33,360 nt of DNA from the NCBI GenBank assembly GCA_964396335.1, contig CAYNEX010000015.1:1-33360 (forward strand), read 5' to 3'. How positions within the stretch are numbered: position 1 is the first letter of the stretch; every line of letters starts with the position of its first letter. Shown one piece after another: positions 1 through 7,480 of this stretch. The notes beneath the pieces are model-generated. The model had not been told where the DNA came from. It saw only the letters and a program-made list of their open reading frames with translations, and searched no databases. This DNA comes from ZC4RG30 sp964396335 (lineage in GTDB: Bacteria > Pseudomonadota > Gammaproteobacteria > Steroidobacterales > Steroidobacteraceae). A program made the position numbers and the translations under genes.

Positions 1-2
1 CG

Positions 3-569
3 CTGCTGGTGTTCCCGCTGTGCGTGCTGTTCGTGTTCCTGGTGCTGGCCGCGCAATACGAAAGCCTGCGCCTGCCGCTGGCCATCATCCTGATCGTGCC
101 GGTGGCATTGCTGGCGGGCCTGGTCGGCGTGTTCCTGCAGGGCAGCGACAGCAATGTGTTCACGCAGGTGGGTTTCCTGGTGCTGGTGGCCCTGGCGAGC
201 AAGAACGCCATCCTGATCGTGGAGTTCGCGCGCCACCTGCAGGAGGAAGGCGGACTGAGCGCCACGCGCGCCGTGCTCGAGGCCGCGCGCCTGCGCCTGC
301 GGCCCATCCTGATGACCTCCATCGCCTTCATCATGGGTGTGGTGCCGCTGGTGCTGGCGCATGGCGCCGGCGCCGAGGTGCGGCAGGCCATGGGCGCGAC
401 GGTGTTCGCCGGCATGATCGGCGTCACCTTCGCCGGCCTGTTCCTCACGCCGGTGTTCTACCTGCTGGTGCAGGGACGGCGCGCACGGCAGGCGTCCGGC
501 GCGCTGAGCCCTGAACCGCCGCCGTCACTGGCCTCCTCTCCGGCGCTTCTGGAGAACCGTCATGGCTGA
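3..569 (+). CDS. RND efflux permease, C-terminal part (5' truncated)
   Basis: This is the C-terminal end of an inner-membrane RND (HAE1/AcrB-type) proton/drug antiporter; the gene begins before the window. The visible part holds the last transmembrane helices. It has the AcrB-like stretches VLVALASKNAILIVEFA and ARLRLRPILMTSIAFIMG, the conserved loop and helix of the second transmembrane half, and ends in a helix near TPVFYLLVQ plus a short cytoplasmic tail. The family pumps drugs, dyes or solvents through a periplasmic adaptor and an outer-membrane factor. The next gene encodes such a factor and starts inside the last 8 bases of this one, so the two are translationally coupled. The adaptor gene is presumably upstream. 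The substrate cannot be told from this fragment. Confidence 0.95.
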   Translation: MLVFPLCVLFVFLVLAAQYESLRLPLAIILIVPVALLAGLVGVFLQGSDSNVFTQVGFLVLVALASKNAILIVEFARHLQEEGGLSATRAVLEAARLRLRPILMTSIAFIMGVVPLVLAHGAGAEVRQAMGATVFAGMIGVTFAGLFLTPVFYLLVQGRRARQASGALSPEPPPSLASSPALLENRHG

Positions 570-1980
570 TCGTTTCAAGCTGCTCTCGACCCTGGCCCTC
601 ACCGCGCTGCTGGCCGCCTGCGCGGTGGGGCCGGACTACCGCGAACCCGAAATGAAGGTGCCGGCGCAGTTCGCCGGCGCCGACGCCACGCGCTACAGCG
701 CCGATGAATCCGGCCTCGCGGCGTTCTGGACGGTGTTCGACGACCCGGTGCTGTCGCGGCTGGTTCAGGAATCGCTGCTGGCCAACCACGAGCTGCGCAT
801 CGCGCTGTCCCGCCTGAATGAGGCGCGCGCACTGCGCGGCGCGGCGCGCCTCGACCTGGGTCCGGCGATCACCACCAGCGCTGGTTACACCGACCAGCGC
901 GTGGGCGCCGCGCAGGCGCTGGGCGGCGCGCGGGATATCGAAGGTTATGACGCCGGCTTCGATGCCTTCTGGGAACTGGACTTCTTCGGCCGCAGGCGCC
1001 GCGCGCTCGAAGCGGCCAATGCGGAACTGGGCGCCGCCGAGGCGGCGCTGTTCGACACGCAGGTATCGGTCGCCGCGGAGCTGACGCGCAGCTACTTCGA
1101 ACTGCGCGGCAACCAGCAGCGACTGGTGGTGGCAAGGCGCAACGTCGCCAACCAGTCCGAGTCGCTGGACCTGACCCGCGCGCGGCTGGAAGGCGGCACC
1201 GGCACCGAGCTCGACACCGCCCGCGCGCAGGCACAGCTGTCGGCCACACGTGCATTGATCGCACCACTGGAAGCCGCGGTGGCGCGCGCCATCCATCGCA
1301 TCAGCGTGCTGACCGGACGAGAGCCCGGCGCGCTGCTGGCGGAACTCACACCCTCGGCCGACCTGCCGCCGGTGCCGGCGTTCACCGCGGTGGCCGACCC
1401 GGCAACATTGCTGCGTCGCCGGCCGGACATCCGCATCGCCGAACGCAGCCTCGCCGCCGCCACCGCACGCATCGGCGTCGCGGTGGCCGACCTGTTCCCG
1501 CGGGTCACCTTCACCGGCAGCATCGGTTACGCCGCGACCCGCTTCGATGCACTCGGCGATGGCGGCACCGGCACGCACCTGATCGCCCCGGGCATCTCCT
1601 GGGCCGCCTTCGACCTGGGCCAGGTGCGTGCCCGCATCGCCGCTGCCCGGGCGCGCGGCGAAGGGGCGCTGGCCGCCTACGAACAGACCGTGCTGCGCGC
1701 GCTGCAGGAAGCCGAGGACGCACTGGTCACCCATGCCCGTTCGCGCGAGCGCCTGGTGGAACTGGCCGAGGCGGCGGATGCCAGCAGCACCGCCGCCCGC
1801 CTCGCCCGCCTGCGCTATGAGAACGGCGTGGTCGATTTCCTGCAGGTACTGGATGCCGAACGCAGCCTGCTGGAGGCCGAGGACAGCCTCGCGCAGGGCC
1901 GCGCGGACGCCGCCACCAGTCTTGTGGCGCTGTACAAGGCCCTGGGCGGCGGTTGGGCTGCCCCGGGCAATGGCGGATGA
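562..1980 (+). CDS. NodT-family outer-membrane factor lipoprotein of RND efflux system
   Basis: This is the outer-membrane channel component of a tripartite efflux pump, 472 aa, normal for the family. The N-terminus is a lipoprotein signal with lipobox LLAAC (Cys20), followed by AVGPDY, the hallmark of NodT/OprM-type factors. Two repeated TolC-like halves follow, including LRRRPDIRIAERSLAAA in the second half and a C-terminal coiled-coil segment around YENGVVDFLQVLDAERSLLEAE. The ATG at 562 has GGAG at 551-554 and overlaps the permease stop by 8 bp. The Cys after the signal should be acylated and anchor the trimer in the outer membrane. The gene directly precedes a two-component system, which may control it. 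Confidence 0.95.
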   Translation: MADRFKLLSTLALTALLAACAVGPDYREPEMKVPAQFAGADATRYSADESGLAAFWTVFDDPVLSRLVQESLLANHELRIALSRLNEARALRGAARLDLGPAITTSAGYTDQRVGAAQALGGARDIEGYDAGFDAFWELDFFGRRRRALEAANAELGAAEAALFDTQVSVAAELTRSYFELRGNQQRLVVARRNVANQSESLDLTRARLEGGTGTELDTARAQAQLSATRALIAPLEAAVARAIHRISVLTGREPGALLAELTPSADLPPVPAFTAVADPATLLRRRPDIRIAERSLAAATARIGVAVADLFPRVTFTGSIGYAATRFDALGDGGTGTHLIAPGISWAAFDLGQVRARIAAARARGEGALAAYEQTVLRALQEAEDALVTHARSRERLVELAEAADASSTAARLARLRYENGVVDFLQVLDAERSLLEAEDSLAQGRADAATSLVALYKALGGGWAAPGNGG

Positions 1981-2003
1981 CCTACACTCGGAGGAATGCA
2001 GCC

Positions 2004-3800
2004 GTGTCATCGCACCTGCCCCGTCTCCCGCTGGCCACTCACCGGCGTTTGCCGATGAACGCCGCCACGCCGGTCCCCAGCTGCGCCAGCGCCGCCCAGT
2101 GGCGCGAGCAGCTGCTGTCGGCCACCGCCCAGGCCAGCCGCCTGCTGCTGGAATCGTCCGATGTGATGTCGCGCATGCCCGAGGTGCTGCGTCTGATCGG
2201 CGAAGCCGCCGAGGTCGATCGCACCACGCTGGCATTGGTGGATATCTGCCCGGAGGACGGCAGCCGCTGGCTCGAGATCAAAAGCCAGTGGACCGCGCCG
2301 GGCGTCGCCCCGACCCGTGAACTGAGCACCACCTGGCAACCGCGCCGGCTCGACTGCTACTGCACCGAACTGCAGGCCGGCCGCAGCGTGTACCTGTGCG
2401 GCACCGAACGGCGCCCGGACATCAGCATTGCCAGCGAGGATGCCAGGAGCTCCATCATCGTGCCGTTCATGGTCGATGGTGCGTATGGCGGCGTGGTCGG
2501 TTTCGACACCCTGCATGCCGAACGCAGCTTCGATGCCGCGGTGGTCGCGGCGCTGGAAATCGCGGCCAGCGTGATCGGCGCAGCGCTGCAACGGGAACGG
2601 CTGATCGACACCATGCGGCGCGAGCGCGAGGCCGCCGCCGAGCAGCGCGTCTCCGAACTGGCCCGTGCCAATGCGGTGCTGCGCGCCAACCTCGAGCGCC
2701 TGGCCAACCAGCCCACCGAATTCTTCACGCACCTGCTGCTGGAGACCGTGCGCCATGCCGGCGCCGGCGCGGCCACCGCGCTGGTTGCCGGGTATGACCA
2801 CGACGAGTGGCGGCCGATCTGCCATGTCTGCGACGGCCAGACCATCGATGCGCCCTTCGCCGACAGCGTGCCGCCACGCGACTCCACCTTCATGCGGCAG
2901 ATGGCCGCGCTGCGCGAACCGCTGCACATCGCCATTGATGGCGGCGCCGCCGCACCCAGCTGGCCGGAGCTGGTCAACTACCACCGCAATGCCGGCCATC
3001 GCAGCTTCTATGCGCTGCCACTGGTGTTCGGCGATCGCAGCCTCGGCGTCGTGATCTTCGGTTTCGCCGAACACGAACCGGTGCGCAGCGAACTGGCGCA
3101 GCTGCTGGTCGCGCTGGCGCAGCAGGTGACGCTGGCGCTGGCGATGAAACGCCTGATGCACTCGGCCCACCAGGCCGCGGTGCTGGCGGAACGCAACCGC
3201 CTCGGCCGCGAGATCCATGACGGGCTGGCGCAGGCCTTCACCGGCATCCTGATGCAGCTCGGCGCGGCCGAAGAGATGGTCGAAGGCACGCCTCTGACCT
3301 CGGTGATGGGTCGCATCCGCGACATCGCGCGCGAGGGCCTCGCCGAAGCCCGCCGCTCGGTGCTGGCGCTGCGGCCGGACGAACAACCGCGTCCCGGCGG
3401 ACTCGAACTGGCGCTGCGACAGCTGGCCGAACGCTCCACCGTGGTCGGTCGCATCTCCACCTCTTTCGAGGGCGGCGGTGCCACCGGCCTGCCACCCGAA
3501 CATGAACATGCGCTGCTGCGCATCGCGCAGGAAGCCGTGATCAACGCCGTGCGGCATGCCCAGCCCGGCAACATCCAGATCCTGCTCGACAGCAGTGGCG
3601 ACGAAGTGATGCTGTGCGTGCGCGACGATGGCCGCGGCATGCAGCCGATGCCGCAACTGTATGCACGGCAGGGATTCGGCCTGACCAACATGCGCGAACG
3701 CGCCGAGGCCCTCGGCGGCCTGTGGACGCTGGAGAGCGAACCCGGCCAGGGCACACGCATCTGCGTGCGCATCCCGCGCGCCAACCGGAGCGCCGCATGA
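2004..3800 (+). CDS. GAF-GAF sensor histidine kinase (NarL/NreB-type, HisKA_3)
   Basis: Soluble sensor kinase of 598 aa. No transmembrane segment is visible, so it should sense a cytoplasmic or diffusible signal. Residues about 55-195 resemble a GAF domain. A coiled coil (about 195-235) leads to a second GAF-like domain (about 235-370). The HisKA_3 dimerisation helix carries the phospho-acceptor His405 in LGREIHDGLAQ. The HATPase domain has the N box EAVINAVRHA (Asn514), DDGRGM (Asp541) and GFGLTNMRERAEALGG. I chose the GTG at 2004 because GGAGG (1990-1994) lies 9 nt upstream; ATG 1977 (overlapping the previous stop) and ATG 2055 are alternatives. The next gene, its likely response regulator, overlaps by 4 bp. 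The ligand is unknown. Confidence 0.93.
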   Translation: MSSHLPRLPLATHRRLPMNAATPVPSCASAAQWREQLLSATAQASRLLLESSDVMSRMPEVLRLIGEAAEVDRTTLALVDICPEDGSRWLEIKSQWTAPGVAPTRELSTTWQPRRLDCYCTELQAGRSVYLCGTERRPDISIASEDARSSIIVPFMVDGAYGGVVGFDTLHAERSFDAAVVAALEIAASVIGAALQRERLIDTMRREREAAAEQRVSELARANAVLRANLERLANQPTEFFTHLLLETVRHAGAGAATALVAGYDHDEWRPICHVCDGQTIDAPFADSVPPRDSTFMRQMAALREPLHIAIDGGAAAPSWPELVNYHRNAGHRSFYALPLVFGDRSLGVVIFGFAEHEPVRSELAQLLVALAQQVTLALAMKRLMHSAHQAAVLAERNRLGREIHDGLAQAFTGILMQLGAAEEMVEGTPLTSVMGRIRDIAREGLAEARRSVLALRPDEQPRPGGLELALRQLAERSTVVGRISTSFEGGGATGLPPEHEHALLRIAQEAVINAVRHAQPGNIQILLDSSGDEVMLCVRDDGRGMQPMPQLYARQGFGLTNMRERAEALGGLWTLESEPGQGTRICVRIPRANRSAA

Positions 3801-4453
3801 ACGCCACCAGCAGTGCGATCAATGCCGCCAGCGACGCGCGCATCCGCGTCATCCTTGCCGACGATCATCCGGTGGTGCGCGACGGCCTCGCCAACATCGT
3901 GAACCAGCAGAAGGACATGCGCGTCGTCGCCGAAGCGGACGACGGTGACGCCGCCATCGAAGCCTTCGAGGCGCACCGGCCCGACGTGATGGTGCTCGAC
4001 CTGCGCATGCCGCGTCGTGATGGCGTATCAGTGGTCGAGACCGTGCTCGATCGCCACCCCAAGGCGCGCCTGCTGATCATGACCACCTATGACGGCGACG
4101 AGGACATCTTCAAGAGCCTGTCCCGCGGCGCCAAGGGTTACCTGCTGAAGGATGCCCCCCGGCAGGAGATCCTCACCGCGATCCGTGCCGTGGCGGCCGA
4201 CCAGCCCTATACCTCCGGCGCGATCGCCGCCAAGGCATTGCAGCGCATGGCGCGCCCCAGCCTCACCCAGCGCGAACTCGACGTGCTGCAGCAGCTGGCA
4301 CAGGGACGCAGCAACAAGGACATCGGTCGCCGCCTGTCGATCAGCGAGGGCACGGCGAAGACGCATGTGAAGGCCATCCTGACCAAGCTGGATGCGATCA
4401 GTCGCACCGAGGCGGTGGCGGTGGCGCACAAACGCGGTTTGATCCGGCTGTAG
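3797..4453 (+). CDS. LuxR/NarL-family response regulator
   Basis: DNA-binding partner of the upstream kinase, 218 aa. The receiver domain (about 15-130) has the acidic pair Asp22/Asp23, phospho-acceptor Asp68 in VLDLRMP, Thr in MTTYDG and Lys in YLLKDAP. The C-terminal LuxR helix-turn-helix (about 152-215) reads LTQRELDVLQQLAQG, then NKDIGRRLSISEGTAKTHV. ATG 3797 overlaps the kinase stop (ATGA), with CCGGAG just upstream. This kinase/regulator order with coupled translation is typical of NarXL, DesKR or NreBC-like pairs. The adjacent efflux genes are the obvious candidate targets, but no binding site was identified, so that is inference. Confidence 0.95.
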   Translation: MNATSSAINAASDARIRVILADDHPVVRDGLANIVNQQKDMRVVAEADDGDAAIEAFEAHRPDVMVLDLRMPRRDGVSVVETVLDRHPKARLLIMTTYDGDEDIFKSLSRGAKGYLLKDAPRQEILTAIRAVAADQPYTSGAIAAKALQRMARPSLTQRELDVLQQLAQGRSNKDIGRRLSISEGTAKTHVKAILTKLDAISRTEAVAVAHKRGLIRL

Positions 4454-4483
4454 CGAATTCCAGGAAGACAGGGAGTCACGAAG

Positions 4484-4876
4484 ATGAACAAAAGGATTTT
4501 CCTGGCCGCCGCGGCCGCGGCGTTGCCGATGCTGGCCGTCGCCGCCTCTGCGTATTACTCCACCAGCCTGCCGCTGATCCACAAGGGCGGCGCGGTGACG
4601 ATGGTGAAGTTCCAAGAGGTCGATCGCGATGAGGGCAACTCCATCGTCGAGGTGTCCGGTCTCCCCTCCCCCTCCGACCTGTCTTCCGCGTTGCTGCTGA
4701 GTGGCGTGTGCGGCCTGGCCAAGGCCCGCGCCGAGCAATTCGTGCAGGCGCGGCAGATCGACAAGGAACCGCTGACCTTCGAGGTGACCTTCCCGAAGAC
4801 GGCGCCGAACCAGGGCGCACTGCCGACCAGTGCGCTGGCGCCGGAGGTCTATCCGGTTTCGCTCTGCCAGGGCTGA
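4484..4876 (+). CDS. small secreted protein of unknown function
   Basis: This 130-aa protein matches no family I recognise. It starts with a clear Sec signal peptide (MNKR, then an Ala/Leu-rich core) and a likely cleavage after AVAASA near residue 23. The mature part is about 107 aa with two cysteines, one in LLLSGVCGL and one in the C-terminal SLCQG, which could form a disulfide in the periplasm. ATG 4484 has GGGAG (4471-4475) 8 nt upstream. It lies 30 nt after the response-regulator gene on the same strand and may be co-transcribed with it. The function is not inferable. Confidence 0.75.
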   Translation: MNKRIFLAAAAAALPMLAVAASAYYSTSLPLIHKGGAVTMVKFQEVDRDEGNSIVEVSGLPSPSDLSSALLLSGVCGLAKARAEQFVQARQIDKEPLTFEVTFPKTAPNQGALPTSALAPEVYPVSLCQG

Positions 4877-4912
4877 GCGCGGCCTGACAGAAAAGAAGAG
4901 GAGCCACGACCC

Positions 4913-5263
4913 ATGTCCACCTTTCTCCATCAGCTGATTGCCGAGGCACCCATGATCCTGGTGGCAGTGATTTTCGGCACGATCGGTTGGCGCCGACTGC
5001 GGGACAATCACCGGTCGGCTGCGTACTGGTTGGTCGCCGGCATGACCGGCCTGCTCCTGCTCTCCTGCTGGGAAGCATTCCGCGTGGTCCAGCTCCTGGA
5101 ACTGGATGTCCAGCACATCCGGGGCCAGATCGGCGCCCAAGCGACGGCCGCACACCGGATCACCACCGGAGCGGTGTCTCTCGTGCTCATGGTGCTTTCG
5201 ATCTCCGCCGTCGCGATGTCGGCAATCTCCAGCAGGATGTCTCCGGCACCGGCGCGCGCTTGA
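4913..5263 (+). CDS. small three-helix membrane protein, unknown function
   Basis: This 116-aa protein has three hydrophobic segments: about residues 11-27 (PMILVAVIFGTIGW), 36-58 (AAYWLVAGMTGLLLLSCW) and 84-106 (TGAVSLVLMVLSISAVAM). They are linked by a basic loop RRLRDNHR and a polar, partly acidic loop. A strong AGAGGAG (4897-4903) lies 9 nt before ATG 4913, so the start is well supported. It follows the secreted protein after 36 nt. I recognise no family. The product is predicted to lie in the inner membrane. Confidence 0.7.
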   Translation: MSTFLHQLIAEAPMILVAVIFGTIGWRRLRDNHRSAAYWLVAGMTGLLLLSCWEAFRVVQLLELDVQHIRGQIGAQATAAHRITTGAVSLVLMVLSISAVAMSAISSRMSPAPARA

Positions 5264-5283
5264 TATCCGCCCGGACCACCTGA

Positions 5284-5703
5284 ATGCCTCTTCCTCCGCT
5301 TCACCGGATCGGTGACACCGTCATCCAGCCGAGACATCGACTGAGCTGCCACTGCGGCGGCGTGGTCATCGAACTGGACTTGCCTGACGGCGTCGTCGAC
5401 GCGCGCCGCTGCACCTGCTCCATGTGCAGGCGCAAGGGCGCGGTGATGGGCGCGGTCCCCATGCAAGGGCTGCGCATAGTCCAGGGAGCAGACCTGCTCA
5501 CCCAGTACCGCTTCAACACCCACACGGCCGAACATTATTTCTGCTCGCGATGCGGCATCTACACGCATCATCGCCGCCGCTCGAGGCCGAACCAGTACGG
5601 CTACAACATCGGCTGCCTTGAAGGTGTCGATCCGTACCAGGTGGAGGATGTCCCGGTCAACGATGGGGTCAATCACCCTGCCGACCGGAAGCCTTCCCCC
5701 TGA
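5284..5703 (+). CDS. GFA/CENP-V-type zinc-binding protein
   Basis: This 139-aa protein shows the cysteine pattern of the GFA (glutathione-dependent formaldehyde-activating-like)/CENP-V fold: CHCGG (Cys22, Cys24), CTCSMC (Cys43, Cys45, Cys48) and FCSRCGIYTHH (Cys87, Cys90), plus Cys111. These residues normally bind two zinc ions. Members have been linked to formaldehyde-glutathione adduct formation or other C-S chemistry, but most are uncharacterised, so the enzyme name should not be taken literally. The length is normal for a single-domain member. The ribosome binding site before ATG 5284 is weak (CGGA, 8 nt). The gene stands 20 nt after the membrane protein. Confidence 0.9.
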   Translation: MPLPPLHRIGDTVIQPRHRLSCHCGGVVIELDLPDGVVDARRCTCSMCRRKGAVMGAVPMQGLRIVQGADLLTQYRFNTHTAEHYFCSRCGIYTHHRRRSRPNQYGYNIGCLEGVDPYQVEDVPVNDGVNHPADRKPSP

Positions 5704-5704
5704 C

Positions 5705-5731
5705 AACCCGACGCTTCCTGATGATCGGGTT
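5705..5731 (+). terminator. weak hairpin after the GFA gene
   Basis: Perfect 7-bp arms, AACCCGA at 5705-5711 and TCGGGTT at 5725-5731, enclose a 13-nt loop and begin 1 nt after the GFA stop codon. The structure could end the upstream transcript. It has no T tract after it, so it is not a classical intrinsic terminator and may be Rho-linked or fortuitous. Confidence 0.3.
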
Positions 5732-5791
5732 CAAGGTGCAGACGCACTGACGACCCGACGAGGCCCCGAACGCCAGCGGTCGCCCAACCAC

Positions 5792-5817
5792 CAGCAATCG
5801 ATCGGCGTTTCCTCATG
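5792..5817 (+). repeat. 26-bp direct repeat, copy 1, upstream of lipoprotein gene 1
   Basis: A 26-bp sequence containing CAATCGATCGGCG and ending in TTTCCTCATG is present here and again, base for base, at 7396-7421. It ends 58 nt before the ATG of the first lipoprotein gene. The flanking sequence diverges, so this block is conserved better than its surroundings. It holds the overlapping palindromes ATCGAT and CGATCG. It could be an operator, a promoter part or a leader RNA element, or simply a relic of the tandem duplication. Confidence 0.8.
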
Positions 5818-5875
5818 ACGCCCGCCCGCCCCGCCGCAACGCTCCTGGCATCGCGATACCTGCAGGAGAACTGCA

Positions 5876-7375
5876 ATGACAACCACCTCGAGGAATGCCA
5901 CGACCGCCAGTCGTGCGGCTGTGATCCTGTCGCTGCTGTTGCTGTCCGGCAGCCTGCTTTTCGGTGCGTGCAGTTCCGACAACACCACCAGCACCCCTGC
6001 AGTTCCACGGACTACCCCGGCTCCGGAGCCTGCCACGGCGGGCACGATCGACTTTTTCGTCACTGACGAGGAAGACGAGCCCATCGGCGGGGTCATCGTC
6101 TCCGTGGGGGCCGATGCGAGCCGGCTCGGCCGCTACGCCATCACGGACGAGTCAGGCCGCGCCTCGATCTCCGCCCCGGCCGGACGAGTCTGGATCGTCG
6201 CGCAGACCGAATCCCGCTCCACGTACCGGGAAACAGCGCAGATCGAGCCGTTCACCAGCACGTTCCACCGCGTGCATCTGCTGCCATCCGACCAGATCCA
6301 CTCGCTGGCATTGCTGCCGCCCGTCGTCGCGGCGCGTACCGACCCCTCCGGGTTGCAGATCGACATCACGCTGCTTGCAGCCGAACCGGCCGGGTTTGCG
6401 CCGCCTTCCTATGGCGGCACGATGCCGCACCTGCAGTTCGGCGACTGCTGGGTGACCTTCGACTCCAGCACGGGGACCCCCGGATGCAGGGACAGCGATG
6501 CGGCCGGACACAGGATTGCCGCGTATTCCTACGACAGCCAGGGCGCCCCGGCACGGACCGGACCCGACGCCATCACCCTGCTGCTGGTGGACCAGGGGCT
6601 CGCCGCCGGGCGGGCGGACCCCTCCAGCCACCGCTGGCGCGGCGCGCGTTACTTCGCCCGCACCTTCAGGAACAACGCGCCGGACCGGCTGCTGGGGGTG
6701 GCGGGTTTCTCTGGCAATGCATCCTCCGGCCGGCCTCGCGCGCCCCTGCTGTTGCCGCCCGCAGCGGGCGACGACCCTGCCGCGCTCTTTGCCAATGAAC
6801 AGGATGGGCCATTGCGCAGGCTTGATCCCGCGGACTATCCGGGCGGTGATGCCACCGACATCGCGGATGCGGTACGCGCCGGCATCACCCTGCTGACCGA
6901 GTACGCCCCCGGCGAATCAAAGTCGCTCGTGATCCTCACTGGGCCGCTGGAACAGGGAGTGGATGACGCGACATTCACCAGCCTTGCGGGGCTGCGCCGC
7001 GATTCCGGTGTGCAGGTGACGCTGGTTTCGACCGGATTGCCATCCTCCGGTGACGATCGCCCGCGCCTGGCGAAGCTGGCGGCAGCACTGGAAGCCGCGG
7101 TCATCGTCGCCGGCTATCCCACCAGCTGGCCCGAGTATGGCAAGCCGACCCAGGAGAACGGCATCGTCCAGGCCATGGGCCTCGCGGCCGACTACCTGAC
7201 GGGCGCCAGCCTGACCTCGATCAGGGCGTCGCTGCTGTTGGGCGATTTCACCGGCGAAGGTTTCGCGCCGGGATTCCCGCTGCAGCAGCAGGTCGGGCTG
7301 GATGTCGGCTATTGCCCCTGGGATTGCTGGTTGCAGCCGCTGCATTTCTATATCCGGACGCCGGGCGGAGACTGA
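5876..7375 (+). CDS. lipoprotein with carboxypeptidase-regulatory-like and degenerate VWA-like domains (copy 1)
   Basis: Predicted lipoprotein of 499 aa with lipobox LFGAC (Cys32), then a Thr/Pro-rich linker. Residues about 58-120 look like a carboxypeptidase-regulatory/Ig-like beta sandwich (TIDFFVTDEEDEPIGGVIVS, DESGRASISAPAGRVW). Residues about 230-440 resemble a VWA/Rossmann layout with strands LLLVDQG, SLVILTGPL and VQVTLVSTG and the helix ADAVRAGITLL. The metal-site residues of VWA domains are missing: the DxSxS position reads DQGLA, and the later TD reads TG. The C-terminus carries CPWDC, possibly a disulfide. ATG 5876 has AGGAG (5864-5868) 7 nt upstream. The next gene is a paralog. 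The function is unknown; an envelope or surface location is likely. Confidence 0.85.
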   Translation: MTTTSRNATTASRAAVILSLLLLSGSLLFGACSSDNTTSTPAVPRTTPAPEPATAGTIDFFVTDEEDEPIGGVIVSVGADASRLGRYAITDESGRASISAPAGRVWIVAQTESRSTYRETAQIEPFTSTFHRVHLLPSDQIHSLALLPPVVAARTDPSGLQIDITLLAAEPAGFAPPSYGGTMPHLQFGDCWVTFDSSTGTPGCRDSDAAGHRIAAYSYDSQGAPARTGPDAITLLLVDQGLAAGRADPSSHRWRGARYFARTFRNNAPDRLLGVAGFSGNASSGRPRAPLLLPPAAGDDPAALFANEQDGPLRRLDPADYPGGDATDIADAVRAGITLLTEYAPGESKSLVILTGPLEQGVDDATFTSLAGLRRDSGVQVTLVSTGLPSSGDDRPRLAKLAAALEAAVIVAGYPTSWPEYGKPTQENGIVQAMGLAADYLTGASLTSIRASLLLGDFTGEGFAPGFPLQQQVGLDVGYCPWDCWLQPLHFYIRTPGGD

Positions 7376-7395
7376 CCCGGGCCTCGTCGAATCCA

Positions 7396-7421
7396 CAGCA
7401 ATCGATCGGCGTTTCCTCATG
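7396..7421 (+). repeat. 26-bp direct repeat, copy 2, upstream of lipoprotein gene 2
   Basis: This is identical over 26 bp to 5792-5817. It ends 59 nt before the chosen ATG (7481) of the second lipoprotein gene, against 58 nt for copy 1. It starts 20 nt after the stop of gene 1. The near-constant spacing supports a cis-acting role for each gene. Confidence 0.8.
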
Positions 7422-7480
7422 CCCCTGGCGTCGTGCGGCCCGATCATGCCGGCCTGCCGAGGATCTCAAGGATGGTTGCC

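Noticed and set aside
445..2235. 596-aa minus-strand frame opposite the outer-membrane factor
   Set aside because: It is a high-GC shadow of the NodT-type gene, whose lipobox, family motifs and ribosome site are all on the plus strand.
5792..7421. Mobile element bounded by the 26-bp repeats
   Set aside because: There is no transposase or integrase, no target duplication and no terminal inverted repeat. The unit is explained by tandem duplication of one gene with its upstream element.
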